Positions 1 through 10,070 of a stretch of DNA of 50,238 bases are shown here, one piece after another; within the stretch, counting starts at the first letter, position 1, and each line of letters begins with the position of its first letter. The translations under genes were made by a program, and so were the position numbers. The notes under the pieces were generated by a model, which saw only the letters and a list, made by a program, of their open reading frames with translations, did no database searches and was not told the origin of the DNA. This stretch comes from Cytophagaceae bacterium. Its GTDB lineage: Bacteria; Bacteroidota; Bacteroidia; Cytophagales; Cytophagaceae. Location: positions 1 through 50,238 of the forward strand of contig JANWYS010000006.1 of NCBI GenBank assembly GCA_025054875.1, in the 5' to 3' direction.

Positions 1-83
1 TTATCATGATTCTATTAATTAGAACATTTCCAAAAAGCTATGAAAATAACGGTTCTTATGCATAACTATATATAAACGATATT

Positions 84-653
84 ATGAAAAAGGAAATTCA
101 ACTGGCCGCTAAACAATGTATTCTCGAGGGAAAAACCAAACAAGAAACTTACGAAGCACTGAAGGATAGATTTAAAATTCCTCCAACTAAGATAGCTGAA
201 ATTGTTGAAGCCATGGTTACTCTCAAAGCAAAAAGCAAATACAGTAAACTTAACTGGTTCTTAATCATTTTGCTTTCATTAGTTGCTTTGATAAAAATCA
301 TAGGGTTGTATACATCAATAAGAGAAGGCCAAACTAATCAAGTTAGTTTCTTACAATTGATAAACATTGTCATTAACCTTCTTTTAATTTGGGGTTTGGC
401 AACTTATCATCCATTCGTTCATAGAATCCTGATTATGGGAATAATTTTGGGACTGGTACATTCGCTTAAAGAATTTGTTTACTCTGAATTTAATGCATTA
501 ATATTTTTCTGTTTATTGATTGATGCTACAATCGTAATATTAGGATTTTATTTAAACTCTAAACTTCATCCTATGTACAGGATAGTGAAAGAAACTTACA
601 AAGACGATCGTGGAGAAGATAAAACCAGAATGGTAATAAAATTTAAAGACTAA
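84..653 (+). CDS. Hypothetical four-helix membrane protein
   Basis: I do not recognise the family. The 189-residue product starts with a charged, probably helical segment of about 55 residues (MKKEIQLAAKQCILEGKTKQ...), followed by about four hydrophobic segments near residues 59-78, 90-107, 112-130 and 137-158, and a charged tail rich in Lys and Asp. The N-terminal segment reads like a small helical domain facing the cytosol. It is the only plus-strand gene at this end and converges on the ABC ATPase gene, with a 252-bp spacer (654-905) in which I see no gene and no clean terminator. The ATG at 84 is the first plausible start. It is probably a real gene because of its length, clean membrane topology and lack of a competing frame, but its role is unknown. 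Confidence 0.7.
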   Translation: MKKEIQLAAKQCILEGKTKQETYEALKDRFKIPPTKIAEIVEAMVTLKAKSKYSKLNWFLIILLSLVALIKIIGLYTSIREGQTNQVSFLQLINIVINLLLIWGLATYHPFVHRILIMGIILGLVHSLKEFVYSEFNALIFFCLLIDATIVILGFYLNSKLHPMYRIVKETYKDDRGEDKTRMVIKFKD

Positions 654-905
654 ATGAGAATGGCTCTATCTCAAGTGAACAAGATTTAATACCTATTATT
701 CACCGAGCCGCATTTTTTGAAGTGCTAACCATTTTTAAAACACCCATTTTATGAATTAGAAAAGTTGTGGTTAGAATCTTAAGTAGTTGTTTCATTGCGT
801 TGCATTAGAAAATTCCGTTGCCATGCATTACACATAGCTCAATGAGATTCCTATCGGTAACATCTCCATTGCATAAAATCAGAACATGAGATATTGACTC
901 TTATA

Positions 906-1604
906 TTACAGATAATGATCTGGATTAAGGATTTTCCCATCCTCCATGTAAATCACTCTGTCTGCTGTTTGTGCTAAATCTTTGTCGTGCGTCACAACCA
1001 GAATAGTTTTATTTTTTTCTGAGCGTAGTCGTCTGAATATTTGAAAAACCAGCTCACTGTTTTGACGATCCAAATTCCCTGTGGGTTCATCGGCCATGAT
1101 AATGTCCGGCTCATTCATTAATGCACGCGCTATAGCCACGCGTTGCTGTTGTCCGCCCGATAATTTTTGTGATGGCATATCCGCAAGGTGTTCTATGCCT
1201 AACCATTGGAGCTTTTCAAGAGCTTTACCTCTACATTCACGTTCTGATATACCACTGTTTTTCATGGCGGGGAGCAATACATTTTGAAGCACAGAAAAAT
1301 GTGGTAATAAAAAGTGAAATTGAAAAACAAAACCTAATTTACGGTTGCGTATGCGAGAAAGTTCACGGTCGTTCATACCGGATAGTTTCTGGTCGTCTAA
1401 CCAAACTGTTCCTTCGTACGAATTGTCCATAGCCGAAAGGATGTACAATAAAGTGGATTTACCCGATCCGGAACGTCCGGAAATAACCGCAAATTCTCCT
1501 TTCGATATATTCAAAGACACGTTGTCTAAAGCTTTGAAGCTTTTTTTATTTTTCAGTCCGAAATACTTGGTGATGTTGTGTGCTTCAATCATAGCGATGG
1601 TCAT
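906..1604 (-). CDS. ABC transporter ATP-binding protein, MacB/LolD type
   Basis: This is the ATPase of a MacB/LolCDE-class (type VII) ABC transporter. Visible motifs are Walker [10 protein letters not shown], signature LSGGQQQR, Walker [13 protein letters not shown] and the switch histidine in VVTHD. The length of 232 residues is normal for a stand-alone ATPase of this class. Its ATG overlaps the stop of the permease gene by 4 bp (ATGA), so the two are translationally coupled; an internal Met five residues in is the alternative start. It is the last gene of the natural-product operon. With the upstream permease and lipoprotein adaptor it makes a MacAB-like unit in which the ATPase and permease are separate chains. 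Export of the NRPS product or a processed form is inferred from position. A LolCDE-like lipoprotein transporter is less likely, because a periplasmic adaptor is present. Confidence 0.93.
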   Translation of the reverse strand: MTIAMIEAHNITKYFGLKNKKSFKALDNVSLNISKGEFAVISGRSGSGKSTLLYILSAMDNSYEGTVWLDDQKLSGMNDRELSRIRNRKLGFVFQFHFLLPHFSVLQNVLLPAMKNSGISERECRGKALEKLQWLGIEHLADMPSQKLSGGQQQRVAIARALMNEPDIIMADEPTGNLDRQNSELVFQIFRRLRSEKNKTILVVTHDKDLAQTADRVIYMEDGKILNPDHYL

Positions 1605-2866
1605 GCTTTAATAGTTTCGATAGGATCTATTGCCGATGCCTTTACGGCCGGTATCCATCCGGCTAAAAAGCTGGTGACAAGTGCAAAAGTCAAAGCCAAC
1701 AAATAGTGCAAGATTTTGAAGTTTACCGGCAGGTGCGTAACCGTTTTTAATTGTACAGATTGGATGGGAATGTTAGAAAGCCCGTATGAAATCAATATTC
1801 CAAACACTATTCCTGACACTCCACCCACCATGCCGATGAGCAATGCTTCACAGATGAAAATACGCCGCAAATCCCTACGTTCATACCCAATAGCTTTGAG
1901 AATAGCTATATCTTTTATCTTTTCATACATCATCATGGTGAGCATATTGTAAATACCAAAAGCAGCTACTATGAGCAAAGAAAAAGATACAGCTACCGTT
2001 AATATATTTCGCAAGGTAAATCCCAACAGCACCTCTGCATTAATTTTTTTCCAATCATCGGCGCGGCATTGCGTGAGCTGTTGTATTCGTTTAGATACAC
2101 CATCAGCGTCCCTTATGTTATAAAGCCTGATATTGATATCGGTAAAATATCCTTTATCCTTTCCTAATATTCTTTGAACAGTAGCTAAGCTGGCAAAAGA
2201 AGTACTGTTGTCAATGGAAGATACACCCGTAGAATAAATACAGGCAACCATAGCATTTATTTTGATACCATTGTAAGCCGTAAGGGTTATGTAGTCGTAT
2301 AGTTTTACGCCTAATTTTTCGGCCAATCCGGAGCCCAAAATGAGTGCCGGTGCTGAACCGGAAAGCTGCTCAATGCGGCCTTGCTCTATTTTGGCATTCA
2401 GGTTAAACAATTTGTTATATTCCTCTATTTCTATACCGCTCAGTGTGCCATTCAACGGTATGCTGCCGTGTTGATAAAAAACTTGTGCCGATAGTAGAGG
2501 CGAAGCACCGTACACTTCAGGCTGTGCACGCACTAAGCGCAATACCTCTGTGGCATTCTTGATACCTCGCTCCCGATGAGTAGGTTTTATACCTTTCACT
2601 ACATACAGTTCGTCGGTGTTGTTCATCACTTTTGCCAAAACGGTTTTTTGGTTTAAGTGCTCCTCGTGATATACATGAATGTGAGGAGTATTTTCAAGCA
2701 TCAATACTTCAAAGAAATCGTTTATGCCTGTCATCAGGCTTATCATTCCTACAAAAGCCGCAATGCTAAAAGTAACCCCTAACACTGAAATCAACGATTG
2801 ACGCCATCTGGAAAGTAGATGAGTAGCGGCAATCAGAAAAATGGCTTTCCAAAGATTATTTTTCAT
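1601..2866 (-). CDS. ABC transporter permease, FtsX/MacB type
   Basis: A 421-residue permease with the MacB topology: one transmembrane helix near residues 22-45, a large periplasmic domain (about 50-280), then three C-terminal helices in an FtsX domain (around 295-320, 340-365 and 388-410). The FtsX region contains KDIAILKAIGYERRDL and the end [11 protein letters not shown], typical of the family. It overlaps the adaptor gene upstream and the ATPase gene downstream by 4 bp each (ATGA), so the three are co-translated. In characterised MacAB-TolC systems this part moves substrate from the periplasm through TolC rather than across the inner membrane. If that holds here, the MATE protein may do the inner-membrane step, which is an inference. 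No TolC-like gene is in the window. Confidence 0.92.
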   Translation of the reverse strand: MKNNLWKAIFLIAATHLLSRWRQSLISVLGVTFSIAAFVGMISLMTGINDFFEVLMLENTPHIHVYHEEHLNQKTVLAKVMNNTDELYVVKGIKPTHRERGIKNATEVLRLVRAQPEVYGASPLLSAQVFYQHGSIPLNGTLSGIEIEEYNKLFNLNAKIEQGRIEQLSGSAPALILGSGLAEKLGVKLYDYITLTAYNGIKINAMVACIYSTGVSSIDNSTSFASLATVQRILGKDKGYFTDINIRLYNIRDADGVSKRIQQLTQCRADDWKKINAEVLLGFTLRNILTVAVSFSLLIVAAFGIYNMLTMMMYEKIKDIAILKAIGYERRDLRRIFICEALLIGMVGGVSGIVFGILISYGLSNIPIQSVQLKTVTHLPVNFKILHYLLALTFALVTSFLAGWIPAVKASAIDPIETIKA

Positions 2867-3978
2867 TTGAGTATTACTTTGTCAGAAGTATTGAGGCCCT
2901 GCAATATTTCCACATAATCTGCATTTCGAAGTCCGGTTATAATTTTTCTCTTTTCTCCATTGTCCATAATTACACTATCGCCGGGCAATACATATTTTTT
3001 GGGAAGCACCAAAGCACTGTCTTTTTTTTGTATTATTATGTTAGCTTCCACGGTCATGCCGGGCAGAAGCGTCACGTCGGTGTCTTCAGGTGTAGCTTCT
3101 ACTCTACAAGTTCTGGTATGGTTGTCAATCAGCGGTATCATACGCGTTATTTTAGCTTTAAATACTTTTTCTCCGAAAGCATCCAGAGTGAGCCACACCG
3201 TTTGACCAACCTTTATTTTAGAAAATTCAGCTTCTTCGATTTGAAGTTCATAAATAAATTTTTCATTGTCTCCCGCCAGAGCAATGGCCTCCTGAGGCTT
3301 TACGAGTTCACCTTCAGTTTTAAACCAACGATATATTTTGCCGTTAATCATGCTTTTGATTTTGTGTTGTTTCTTTTCAGCATTACGCAAGTTCCATGTA
3401 TTCAAAGCGTCCATATACTGGGCTTTGAGTTGCATCATCCGTTCTTTTTTACGCATGTGCAACTCTTCGAGCATGTATTTGCTTTTTTGGAAAGCCAGTT
3501 CATGTTTTTCAAATTCTACACGAGAGGTTGCATTTTTGTTATATAATTCTTTATAGCGTTGATAGTTTAGTGAATCATCGTACAGCTTTTTTTTCAGAGA
3601 AGCTATTTCGCTGTCTAATTGAGCCAAAGCCGGAGAACTCTCATTCATATTCAATTGGGCTGACTTTAGCATCCATTCTGCATGCGACAGTTTGTGATCA
3701 ACAGTTTCATCAATAATTTCTGCTATATTTTCACCGGCTTTTACTATGCTGTTTTCCGGTGCTATAATGCTTTTTAACACACCTGCATGAGTAGCATATA
3801 TGGTATGTTGATTATATGCTTTTACCGTACCATAGGCATATACGGCTTCTGTAAAAGGTTTTATCACAGGGCATGTAACCTCTCTCTTTCCCCGGCATGA
3901 GCTGATGTAGCTTACTATAAAAGCAATCCTGAGGAGTAAACAGACTTTACGGTAAGTACACTGATTACGAATCATCAT
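2863..3978 (-). CDS. Periplasmic adaptor (HlyD/MacA-like) lipoprotein
   Basis: A 371-residue membrane fusion protein. The N-terminus has a hydrophobic stretch ending in ISSC at about residues 26-29, which fits a lipobox, so a lipid-anchored adaptor like MacA is likely. A first half-lipoyl segment (THAGVLKSIIAPENSIVKAGENIAEI) is followed by an alpha-helical hairpin of about 130 residues rich in Lys and Glu, the second lipoyl half (SMINGKIYRWFKTEGELVKP) and a beta-barrel domain. The start overlaps the phosphopantetheinyl transferase stop by 4 bp. It should link the FtsX permease to an outer-membrane TolC-like channel encoded elsewhere. Family membership is secure; the substrate is inferred from the operon. 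Confidence 0.88.
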   Translation of the reverse strand: MMIRNQCTYRKVCLLLRIAFIVSYISSCRGKREVTCPVIKPFTEAVYAYGTVKAYNQHTIYATHAGVLKSIIAPENSIVKAGENIAEIIDETVDHKLSHAEWMLKSAQLNMNESSPALAQLDSEIASLKKKLYDDSLNYQRYKELYNKNATSRVEFEKHELAFQKSKYMLEELHMRKKERMMQLKAQYMDALNTWNLRNAEKKQHKIKSMINGKIYRWFKTEGELVKPQEAIALAGDNEKFIYELQIEEAEFSKIKVGQTVWLTLDAFGEKVFKAKITRMIPLIDNHTRTCRVEATPEDTDVTLLPGMTVEANIIIQKKDSALVLPKKYVLPGDSVIMDNGEKRKIITGLRNADYVEILQGLNTSDKVILK

Positions 3979-4658
3979 TTTTGAAATAAAATTAGTTTTT
4001 TAAAAATATTTAAAGGCTTGGTGTATGGTATGGCTATATGTGAACAATAATTTTGCTGAAGATTCAGTTCAACCCATCTCCATTTTTTTCCGACATAGGT
4101 GATACTTTCGCCGCACTCAGTATTGATAGAAGATAAAGTATCGTTTATGCCTGTTCCGTGTGCTTTTAACAGAGCTTCTTTTTTAGTCCAGCAGCCTAAA
4201 AAAGCAACTTCGGGTGAATGGCTGTTTTTGATTTTTTCTTGTTCTTGTGGATGCATTATCTCAAGCAACGTTTCATATTTGATGATATTATCATTATGGC
4301 ATTCTATATCCACTCCAATGGGTTTCTGCGAAAAAACCAATACCACCATGCGCCCCGCGTGAGCAATACTAAAGTGATACCAGTGAGGTAAAAAAGGTTT
4401 TCCGTATGCATTTTTAGTGAGTTGCCTGATAGATATGCAAGCATTGGTAGTAGCATCTAAAGCTTTTTGTAATAAAATTCTGCCACACAACCTCCGTATT
4501 TTGTCTTCTTGTTTTTTATACATCATTAGTTCGCTCAGTTCCCTTTCCGGGAGTTTTAGCATGGCAGCTTCGTAAGAGGCATTGAAATAGTCCTCTATGT
4601 AGTGATACCAAACATGTATATTGTTTTCAAGGTTACAAACATTGACCATCATTTTCAT
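3975..4658 (-). CDS. 4'-phosphopantetheinyl transferase, Sfp family
   Basis: Transfers phosphopantetheine from CoA to carrier-protein serines. Family motifs are visible: FSIAHAGRMVVLVFS, GVDIECH (Mg-binding acidic residues) and FLGCWTKKEALLKAHGTGI (the W-x-x-KEA-x-x-K signature). At 227 residues it is the size of Sfp/Gsp enzymes rather than AcpS, so broad carrier-protein specificity is expected. It lies inside the NRPS operon, overlaps the MATE gene upstream by 26 bp and the adaptor downstream by 4 bp. The likely targets are the four carrier domains of the two megasynthases. Several Met codons (residues 1, 3 and 4) make the exact start ambiguous by up to 9 bp. Confidence 0.93.
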   Translation of the reverse strand: MKMMVNVCNLENNIHVWYHYIEDYFNASYEAAMLKLPERELSELMMYKKQEDKIRRLCGRILLQKALDATTNACISIRQLTKNAYGKPFLPHWYHFSIAHAGRMVVLVFSQKPIGVDIECHNDNIIKYETLLEIMHPQEQEKIKNSHSPEVAFLGCWTKKEALLKAHGTGINDTLSSINTECGESITYVGKKWRWVELNLQQNYCSHIAIPYTKPLNIFKKLILFQK

Positions 4659-6009
4659 TGAGTTTAGTCATACATTTGTACAACAAATAAATGGTTCCGA
4701 TAAATACTAAAAGATTAACCAATGAGCTTCCCGCATAAATTCCCGATATACCCAGCCAATACGAAAACAGAAGCATAGCCGGAATGTACAGAAGCAGCTG
4801 TCTTACAGATACGACAGCCGTAGCATAATGGCTCACTTTTACAGAAGGAAACAATGACAAGGCCATAAACATAACCGGAAGCAAGGGAACAGATGAAAAA
4901 TATAAACGTAAATTTATTACATCAGCTTTGTGTAACGTATATTCCGGAAGCAACAATCCTACAGTAAGTTCGGGCAACAAAATAATCAGTAACCATAAAG
5001 GCAATATGAAAACATACGATGCGAATGAAAAAATATAAAATCCTTTTCGCACACGCATATACAATCGCGCACCATAATTGATGCCCGCTACCGGTTGATA
5101 TGCACGCATAAAGCCATACATGGGAGTCATCAGAAAAAGATATAAAACATTACTCATTGCATAAAATGCGACTTCCTCTTGTGTACCGATTTGCGTTACT
5201 ATATGAAAGACAACAGCTGCTTGTATGAATGACATAAGGTTAAAAATGAAAGCTGGCAATCCGCAAGCAAGTAATTGATTTACGGTTTTAGGATAATAGC
5301 ACCAGGAAAATATATTTCCTCTGATGCTACTGTTCTTATTTTTGAAATAGAATATTTGCTCGGCAGTCAATGTTATCATTCCAATATGTGTACCCCATGC
5401 TGCACCCTCTATCCCTGTCTTAAAAATTCCCAAGAATATAGAAGTGCAAACCATATTCACCAGCAGTCCCCGTCCAATCATCCAGGCTGCCTCTTTTATT
5501 TTCCCTTCGGAACGGATAATCATGTGTAACGATAAAGCATATACCCACACAGGAGCGAGATAAAGCGTGGTACGCAAATAAGCTGAAGCATATATCAATG
5601 CCTCCCCTTTGCTTCCTATCATTTTAAGTAAAGGTTCGGCATATATGTAGAAGGGCAAAACAATGAACAGACAAAGAATAAAATTTAGGAGTAGTAAAGA
5701 TGATAATGTTTTTTCTTGCTCTTCGCTATCGTTCTCACCCAAAGCATTGCTGATTATATGAGCGGCTCCTGTGCCTATCCAATAACCGATACCAATAACA
5801 ATCGTTACCAAGGGGCTGGCCAAGGCTGCTCCGGATAAAGCAGTATTTCCCAAAAACCGTGCTATCAAAAATGTATCGGAGAGGTTATTAAACCCTAATA
5901 ATACCATAGAAGCTATGGATGGCAATGAGAGTTTCCATACCAGCTTACGCAAGTCTGCATTCATGATTTCTGTTTGCTCGCTTTTTATTTGCATATCTTT
6001 AATCTTCAA
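4633..6009 (-). CDS. MATE family efflux transporter
   Basis: A 458-residue polytopic protein with about 12 transmembrane helices in two halves, as in NorM/DinF-type MATE exporters. The start region LRKLVWKLSLPSIASMVLLGFNNLSDTFLIARFLG is typical of the family, as are the mid-protein segment with PVAGINYGAR and the second-half repeat. These transporters use Na+ or H+ gradients to expel small organic molecules across the inner membrane. The start overlaps the upstream NRPS stop by 11 bp, and its own 3' end overlaps the phosphopantetheinyl transferase gene, so it is embedded in the biosynthetic operon. Export of the NRPS product is the natural inference; drug efflux in general cannot be excluded. 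Confidence 0.92.
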   Translation of the reverse strand: MKIKDMQIKSEQTEIMNADLRKLVWKLSLPSIASMVLLGFNNLSDTFLIARFLGNTALSGAALASPLVTIVIGIGYWIGTGAAHIISNALGENDSEEQEKTLSSLLLLNFILCLFIVLPFYIYAEPLLKMIGSKGEALIYASAYLRTTLYLAPVWVYALSLHMIIRSEGKIKEAAWMIGRGLLVNMVCTSIFLGIFKTGIEGAAWGTHIGMITLTAEQIFYFKNKNSSIRGNIFSWCYYPKTVNQLLACGLPAFIFNLMSFIQAAVVFHIVTQIGTQEEVAFYAMSNVLYLFLMTPMYGFMRAYQPVAGINYGARLYMRVRKGFYIFSFASYVFILPLWLLIILLPELTVGLLLPEYTLHKADVINLRLYFSSVPLLPVMFMALSLFPSVKVSHYATAVVSVRQLLLYIPAMLLFSYWLGISGIYAGSSLVNLLVFIGTIYLLYKCMTKLNENDGQCL

Positions 6010-9000
6010 TGGCCAATATTGGCGATGATATTACAGACATCCACTTCTCACAATATTTTTTCCTGATTACTGAAAAATGATCTCCCTCAGCATCTATCCA
6101 ATGCGTTTGTACAAAACAACGGTTCCAATGCTGCATGCTTTTTGTGCTTTCATTTGCAACTGCTTTTACTATGTATGCAGGATAGGGCAATTCTTTTGCA
6201 TATTCATACTTCATGGTGAGGCAGTTTTTTACTACTCGCCATATTCTTTCTATGATTTCAACATCAATATTTATTTTTTTTGCTACATATTGTTGCACGT
6301 TTATCTCCCAGTTGTCAGTATCCTGGTTAGTCAACACATCAAATAAACCGTTTGTATGACTTTCTTCCATACCCATGAATCTCATAAATGAAGCCGAGAA
6401 AAATTCTTTGTGATGTTTTTCTGAAAGCGGGTAAGGAACAAGTTTGTGAGCATCTATTAAAACTATCTGTGCCACGTTGTCCGGCATAAGTTGACAAAGC
6501 AATTCATATAAAACCGTGCCTCCGAAACTGTGGGCATAAAAATGTAATGAATGTTTTTGAGACCAATTTTTTATAGGTTCTATATAATGTTGTACTATCT
6601 CTTGCACTGAATCCATAGCCTCTCCATAGCTTATGCCCGGCATTTCAAAAGCATATACAGCTCCGCTGCCGGGTATACATGTTGCCATCTCTCTGTAGGC
6701 TTCAGTAAGGCCCGGCAAACCCGGAAAAATAAGATGTAAAGCTGTTTTTTCCTCTTTACGCAATATCTGAACTAACATAGACTCATTTGAAGATAAACTG
6801 CGAACCGGAATTTTTTCATCTATGTAACTAGCCAGCTCGTATAGTTTTTGATTGTCAAATATTGCTTGCAAAGGCACTCGCACGTGCATGATGGTTTCTA
6901 CTCTTTTTAACATTTGAATGGCCAGCAAGGAATTGCCTCCGAGGTAAAAAAAATTATCCGTACGATGTATATTTTCTGTTAATAGTAATTCTTTCCAAAT
7001 AGCAGCTATTTGTTTCTCAGTAGCAGATATCGGTGGATCTGCTTTCTCTTCGGCCACAAGAGTTAGTTCATATGAGTCTAAAATTGAATAGTCTATTTTC
7101 CCGTTTACAGTTAAAGGTAGAGCTGGTAATGCTTTAATAAAAGCAGGAATCATGTAGTGCGGAAGTTTCTTTTTTAGTTCATTCACTATGCTCGTTTCAT
7201 CCACTTCATCATGAGGAGCATAAAATGCGGCTAATTGCATCACATTATTTTTCTCTTTTGCTAATACCGCAGCTTGCTGTATGCCTTTGCATTGCAGTAA
7301 GGCGTGTTCTATTTCTTTACATTCTATCCGATAACCACTTATCTTTACCTGTGTGTCTTTACGGCCTATATAGAAGAAACATCCATGAATATCCCTTCGG
7401 ACAATATCCCCTGTCTTGTAGAGTTTGCCACTGCCAAATGGATTGTTCACAAAATACATATCGGTCAGAGTTTCTTTCAGGAAGTAACCTTTGGTAATGC
7501 CGGCTCCACCTATGTATAGCTCGCCCGGCAAACCATCGGGTACAATTTGCAGGTCATCATCAAGTATGTAGGTTTCTGTGTTGGCTATTGGTTTACCTAT
7601 AGCTATTTCGTTCAGATGGCTGTCTGCACAAGGTAAAGTATAGAACAGGCAAGCAATTGTAGCTTCTGTGGGACCATATGTGTTTACTATCGTTATGCCC
7701 GGATTAATTTTTTGCCAACTATGGTATGCAGAGGCCTGAGCTTTTTCTCCACCTATGATGACAAGCCTCAACGAAGTATCAGAAAAGTTCTCTTCCGCTA
7801 TTATATGCCAGTAGGCGGTGGGTAAGTCGAGCAGAGTGATGTTTTTTGTTTTTACAATTTTGTATAGATGGTGTATATCTTTTTTTTGTTTTGCATCTGC
7901 AAATACCAAAGTAGCTCCTCCAAGCATTGTACAAAATATTTCTTCAAGAGACATGTCGAAACATAAAGATGCAAACTGTAACATGCGGTCAGAGGGAGAG
8001 ATACGATAATACTCAATGGCATATTGCACATAGTTTACAATATTATGATGAGTTATGGCTACCCCTTTCGGTTCTCCGGTGGTTCCGGATGTATATATAA
8101 TACATGCTATTTCATTTGTTGTATTCAGCTTAGGTAAATTCAATTCACAGTTGTCTGTGAGATAAAGTTGCTCAATAGCAATTACAGGGATGTTGATATG
8201 TTCAGAAATTTTCAGACGGTCAGTCTGAGTCACCAAAGCGATAGCTTTACTATCACGTAATATGTAGGCTATGCGTTCTTCCGGATATTCGGGAGATATG
8301 GGCACATATATTGCACCGGCTTTCAGTAATGCCCATAAAATCACAATGGTTTGAGGATTAGATTCCATACATACTGCCACCGATGTACCCCGTGATATAC
8401 CTTTATTGATGAGAGCCTGAGCCCACTTCGTGCTTAATTCCTCTAACTGTCCATACGTTATTTGCTGTGTTTCATCGCACAGAGCAAGGGCGTCGGGTTG
8501 TTGTTGTGCTTTTTTCGTAAACAGCTCATGTAGTGCAACATCAGGGATTTTACGTTCAGGCCCTTTGCTCTTGGCAAGCAACAACTGTAAATCTTCATTG
8601 CAAAATAATTTTTGTTTACGTAAACATATTTGAGGAGCATTTACAAAACCTTGCGCTAAGGCATGCAATTGTTTGCAATAGTTGTCAATAGTTTCTTTTG
8701 AAAACAGGTCGCATGCATACTCAATGTATAACCATACTGACTGATCATCCCGGAAGGTATAAGAAAATGTCAGATCAAACTTTGCAACCTTGCTTTCCGG
8801 CATTATGGGATTGATAGTGGCTTCTCCCAAAGACAAATCTGTTGTAACCGAAGGAGTGTAACTTATCAGTACCTGAAAAATGGGATTAATTGAAAGGCTG
8901 CGTCTTGGGCTCAATACGTCGAGTATGTGCTCAATGGGTATCTGTTGATATTCCTGTGCCTCTGTGATGACTTCGTGAGTTTTTTTCAGAAAACTTTCAG

Positions 9001-10069
9001 TTGTTTCTTCCTCCGAGGATTGTAAGCGAAGCACTACAGTATTTACAAAGAAACCTACTAATTCCTCTAACTCTGAAGACATACGGTTAGCAACGGGCAT
9101 GCCCATACAAATATCTTGCTGTGATGAATAGCGGCTTAGTAAAGTATATGTTATTCCCACTGCAAACGCAAAGGGAGTTATCTGCAAAGCCTTAGCTAAG
9201 CTTATTATAGCAGAGCCCAACTCGGGAGAAAATATCATAGACACGCTAGCTCCCTTTCCGCTCAGACGCTCGGGCCTCTGAAAATCTGTTGGTAAAATTA
9301 AGTCTTTATATCCTTTTAGTTTCTCTTTCCAATGGTTAAGTGATTTTTCGTGTATTTCACTTTTTTGAATGTAATTTCTTTGCCATGCTGAGAAGCCGCT
9401 GTATTGCATTTTGAGCGGCGCAGGTAATTCAGGTTCTATGCCACAATAGTGATTGTAGGCAAGTTTTATATCTTTTACCATCACACCTACCGACCAACCA
9501 TCGGATATAATGTGATGCATGTTAATACAAAGAATATATTGTTCAACATCCGTTTGTAGTAACAGCGCACGAATCAACATATCCTTCTTTAAATCAAATG
9601 GCCTGTAGATGAACTCTTCTAATATATTGTTCTTTTTATGTTCATCATGGCTGTGTTGTTGTATATCATGTTGAATGAGGCTGACATCTGCATCCGGAGA
9701 TATAAGCTGAACGGCTTGTCCTTCTATATCTGTAAAACGCGTGCGTAAACTTTCATGGCGTTGCACAATGTATTTCAAAGCTTTTTCCAGAGCAGTTATG
9801 TTGAGTTTGCCTTTTATTTCGCCTATAGCGGGCATGTGATATTGATTGCCAAAACCCAATTGGTCAAGAAACCAGATCCTCTCCTGACTCCAGGAAGCCC
9901 GAGCTGCTTTTGCTCTACCTAACCAGTTTAACAAAGCATTTTTTTGCTCTGATAAGATAGCTTTTTCATGATTGCTAAGTTGAGAATTACCCGTATAGAC
10001 ACGCAGGTGGCCGTTTTCTGCACCTATGCGTATTCCTTTATTTAGCAGAGAAAGAATAAATGAGTTCAT
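5999..10069 (-). CDS. NRPS module 2: docking-C-A-PCP-thioesterase
   Basis: A 1356-residue terminal NRPS. Order: TubC-like N-terminal docking domain (about 1-50); condensation domain (57-490) with HHIISDG at 185-191; adenylation domain (510-990) with YTSGTTGEPKG, FDMSLEE, NTYGPTEAT, YKTGD and the A10 lysine K991; peptidyl carrier domain with LGGNS, Ser1047; type I thioesterase (1110-1345) with AHSFGG (Ser1181), likely Asp1206 and His1331. Reading the ten pocket positions by eye against GrsA gives D-M-E-D-I-G-T-I-A-K; acidic Glu/Asp at positions 239/278 suggest a basic amino acid (lysine or ornithine class), low certainty. No epimerase or methyltransferase is seen. It follows the hybrid synthetase by 1 bp. 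The known INLP synthetases end in a reductase, so TE release (hydrolysis or macrocyclisation) is a notable difference. Confidence 0.95.
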   Translation of the reverse strand: MNSFILSLLNKGIRIGAENGHLRVYTGNSQLSNHEKAILSEQKNALLNWLGRAKAARASWSQERIWFLDQLGFGNQYHMPAIGEIKGKLNITALEKALKYIVQRHESLRTRFTDIEGQAVQLISPDADVSLIQHDIQQHSHDEHKKNNILEEFIYRPFDLKKDMLIRALLLQTDVEQYILCINMHHIISDGWSVGVMVKDIKLAYNHYCGIEPELPAPLKMQYSGFSAWQRNYIQKSEIHEKSLNHWKEKLKGYKDLILPTDFQRPERLSGKGASVSMIFSPELGSAIISLAKALQITPFAFAVGITYTLLSRYSSQQDICMGMPVANRMSSELEELVGFFVNTVVLRLQSSEEETTESFLKKTHEVITEAQEYQQIPIEHILDVLSPRRSLSINPIFQVLISYTPSVTTDLSLGEATINPIMPESKVAKFDLTFSYTFRDDQSVWLYIEYACDLFSKETIDNYCKQLHALAQGFVNAPQICLRKQKLFCNEDLQLLLAKSKGPERKIPDVALHELFTKKAQQQPDALALCDETQQITYGQLEELSTKWAQALINKGISRGTSVAVCMESNPQTIVILWALLKAGAIYVPISPEYPEERIAYILRDSKAIALVTQTDRLKISEHINIPVIAIEQLYLTDNCELNLPKLNTTNEIACIIYTSGTTGEPKGVAITHHNIVNYVQYAIEYYRISPSDRMLQFASLCFDMSLEEIFCTMLGGATLVFADAKQKKDIHHLYKIVKTKNITLLDLPTAYWHIIAEENFSDTSLRLVIIGGEKAQASAYHSWQKINPGITIVNTYGPTEATIACLFYTLPCADSHLNEIAIGKPIANTETYILDDDLQIVPDGLPGELYIGGAGITKGYFLKETLTDMYFVNNPFGSGKLYKTGDIVRRDIHGCFFYIGRKDTQVKISGYRIECKEIEHALLQCKGIQQAAVLAKEKNNVMQLAAFYAPHDEVDETSIVNELKKKLPHYMIPAFIKALPALPLTVNGKIDYSILDSYELTLVAEEKADPPISATEKQIAAIWKELLLTENIHRTDNFFYLGGNSLLAIQMLKRVETIMHVRVPLQAIFDNQKLYELASYIDEKIPVRSLSSNESMLVQILRKEEKTALHLIFPGLPGLTEAYREMATCIPGSGAVYAFEMPGISYGEAMDSVQEIVQHYIEPIKNWSQKHSLHFYAHSFGGTVLYELLCQLMPDNVAQIVLIDAHKLVPYPLSEKHHKEFFSASFMRFMGMEESHTNGLFDVLTNQDTDNWEINVQQYVAKKINIDVEIIERIWRVVKNCLTMKYEYAKELPYPAYIVKAVANESTKSMQHWNRCFVQTHWIDAEGDHFSVIRKKYCEKWMSVISSPILAIED

Positions 10070-10070
10070 A

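Noticed and set aside
3028-3546. 172-codon open frame antisense to the adaptor gene
   Set aside because: Phe/Tyr-rich product with no family features; it is a shadow of the adaptor gene, as are the long antisense frames opposite the OmpA-family gene (44574-45059) and the DJ-1 gene (18536-18934).
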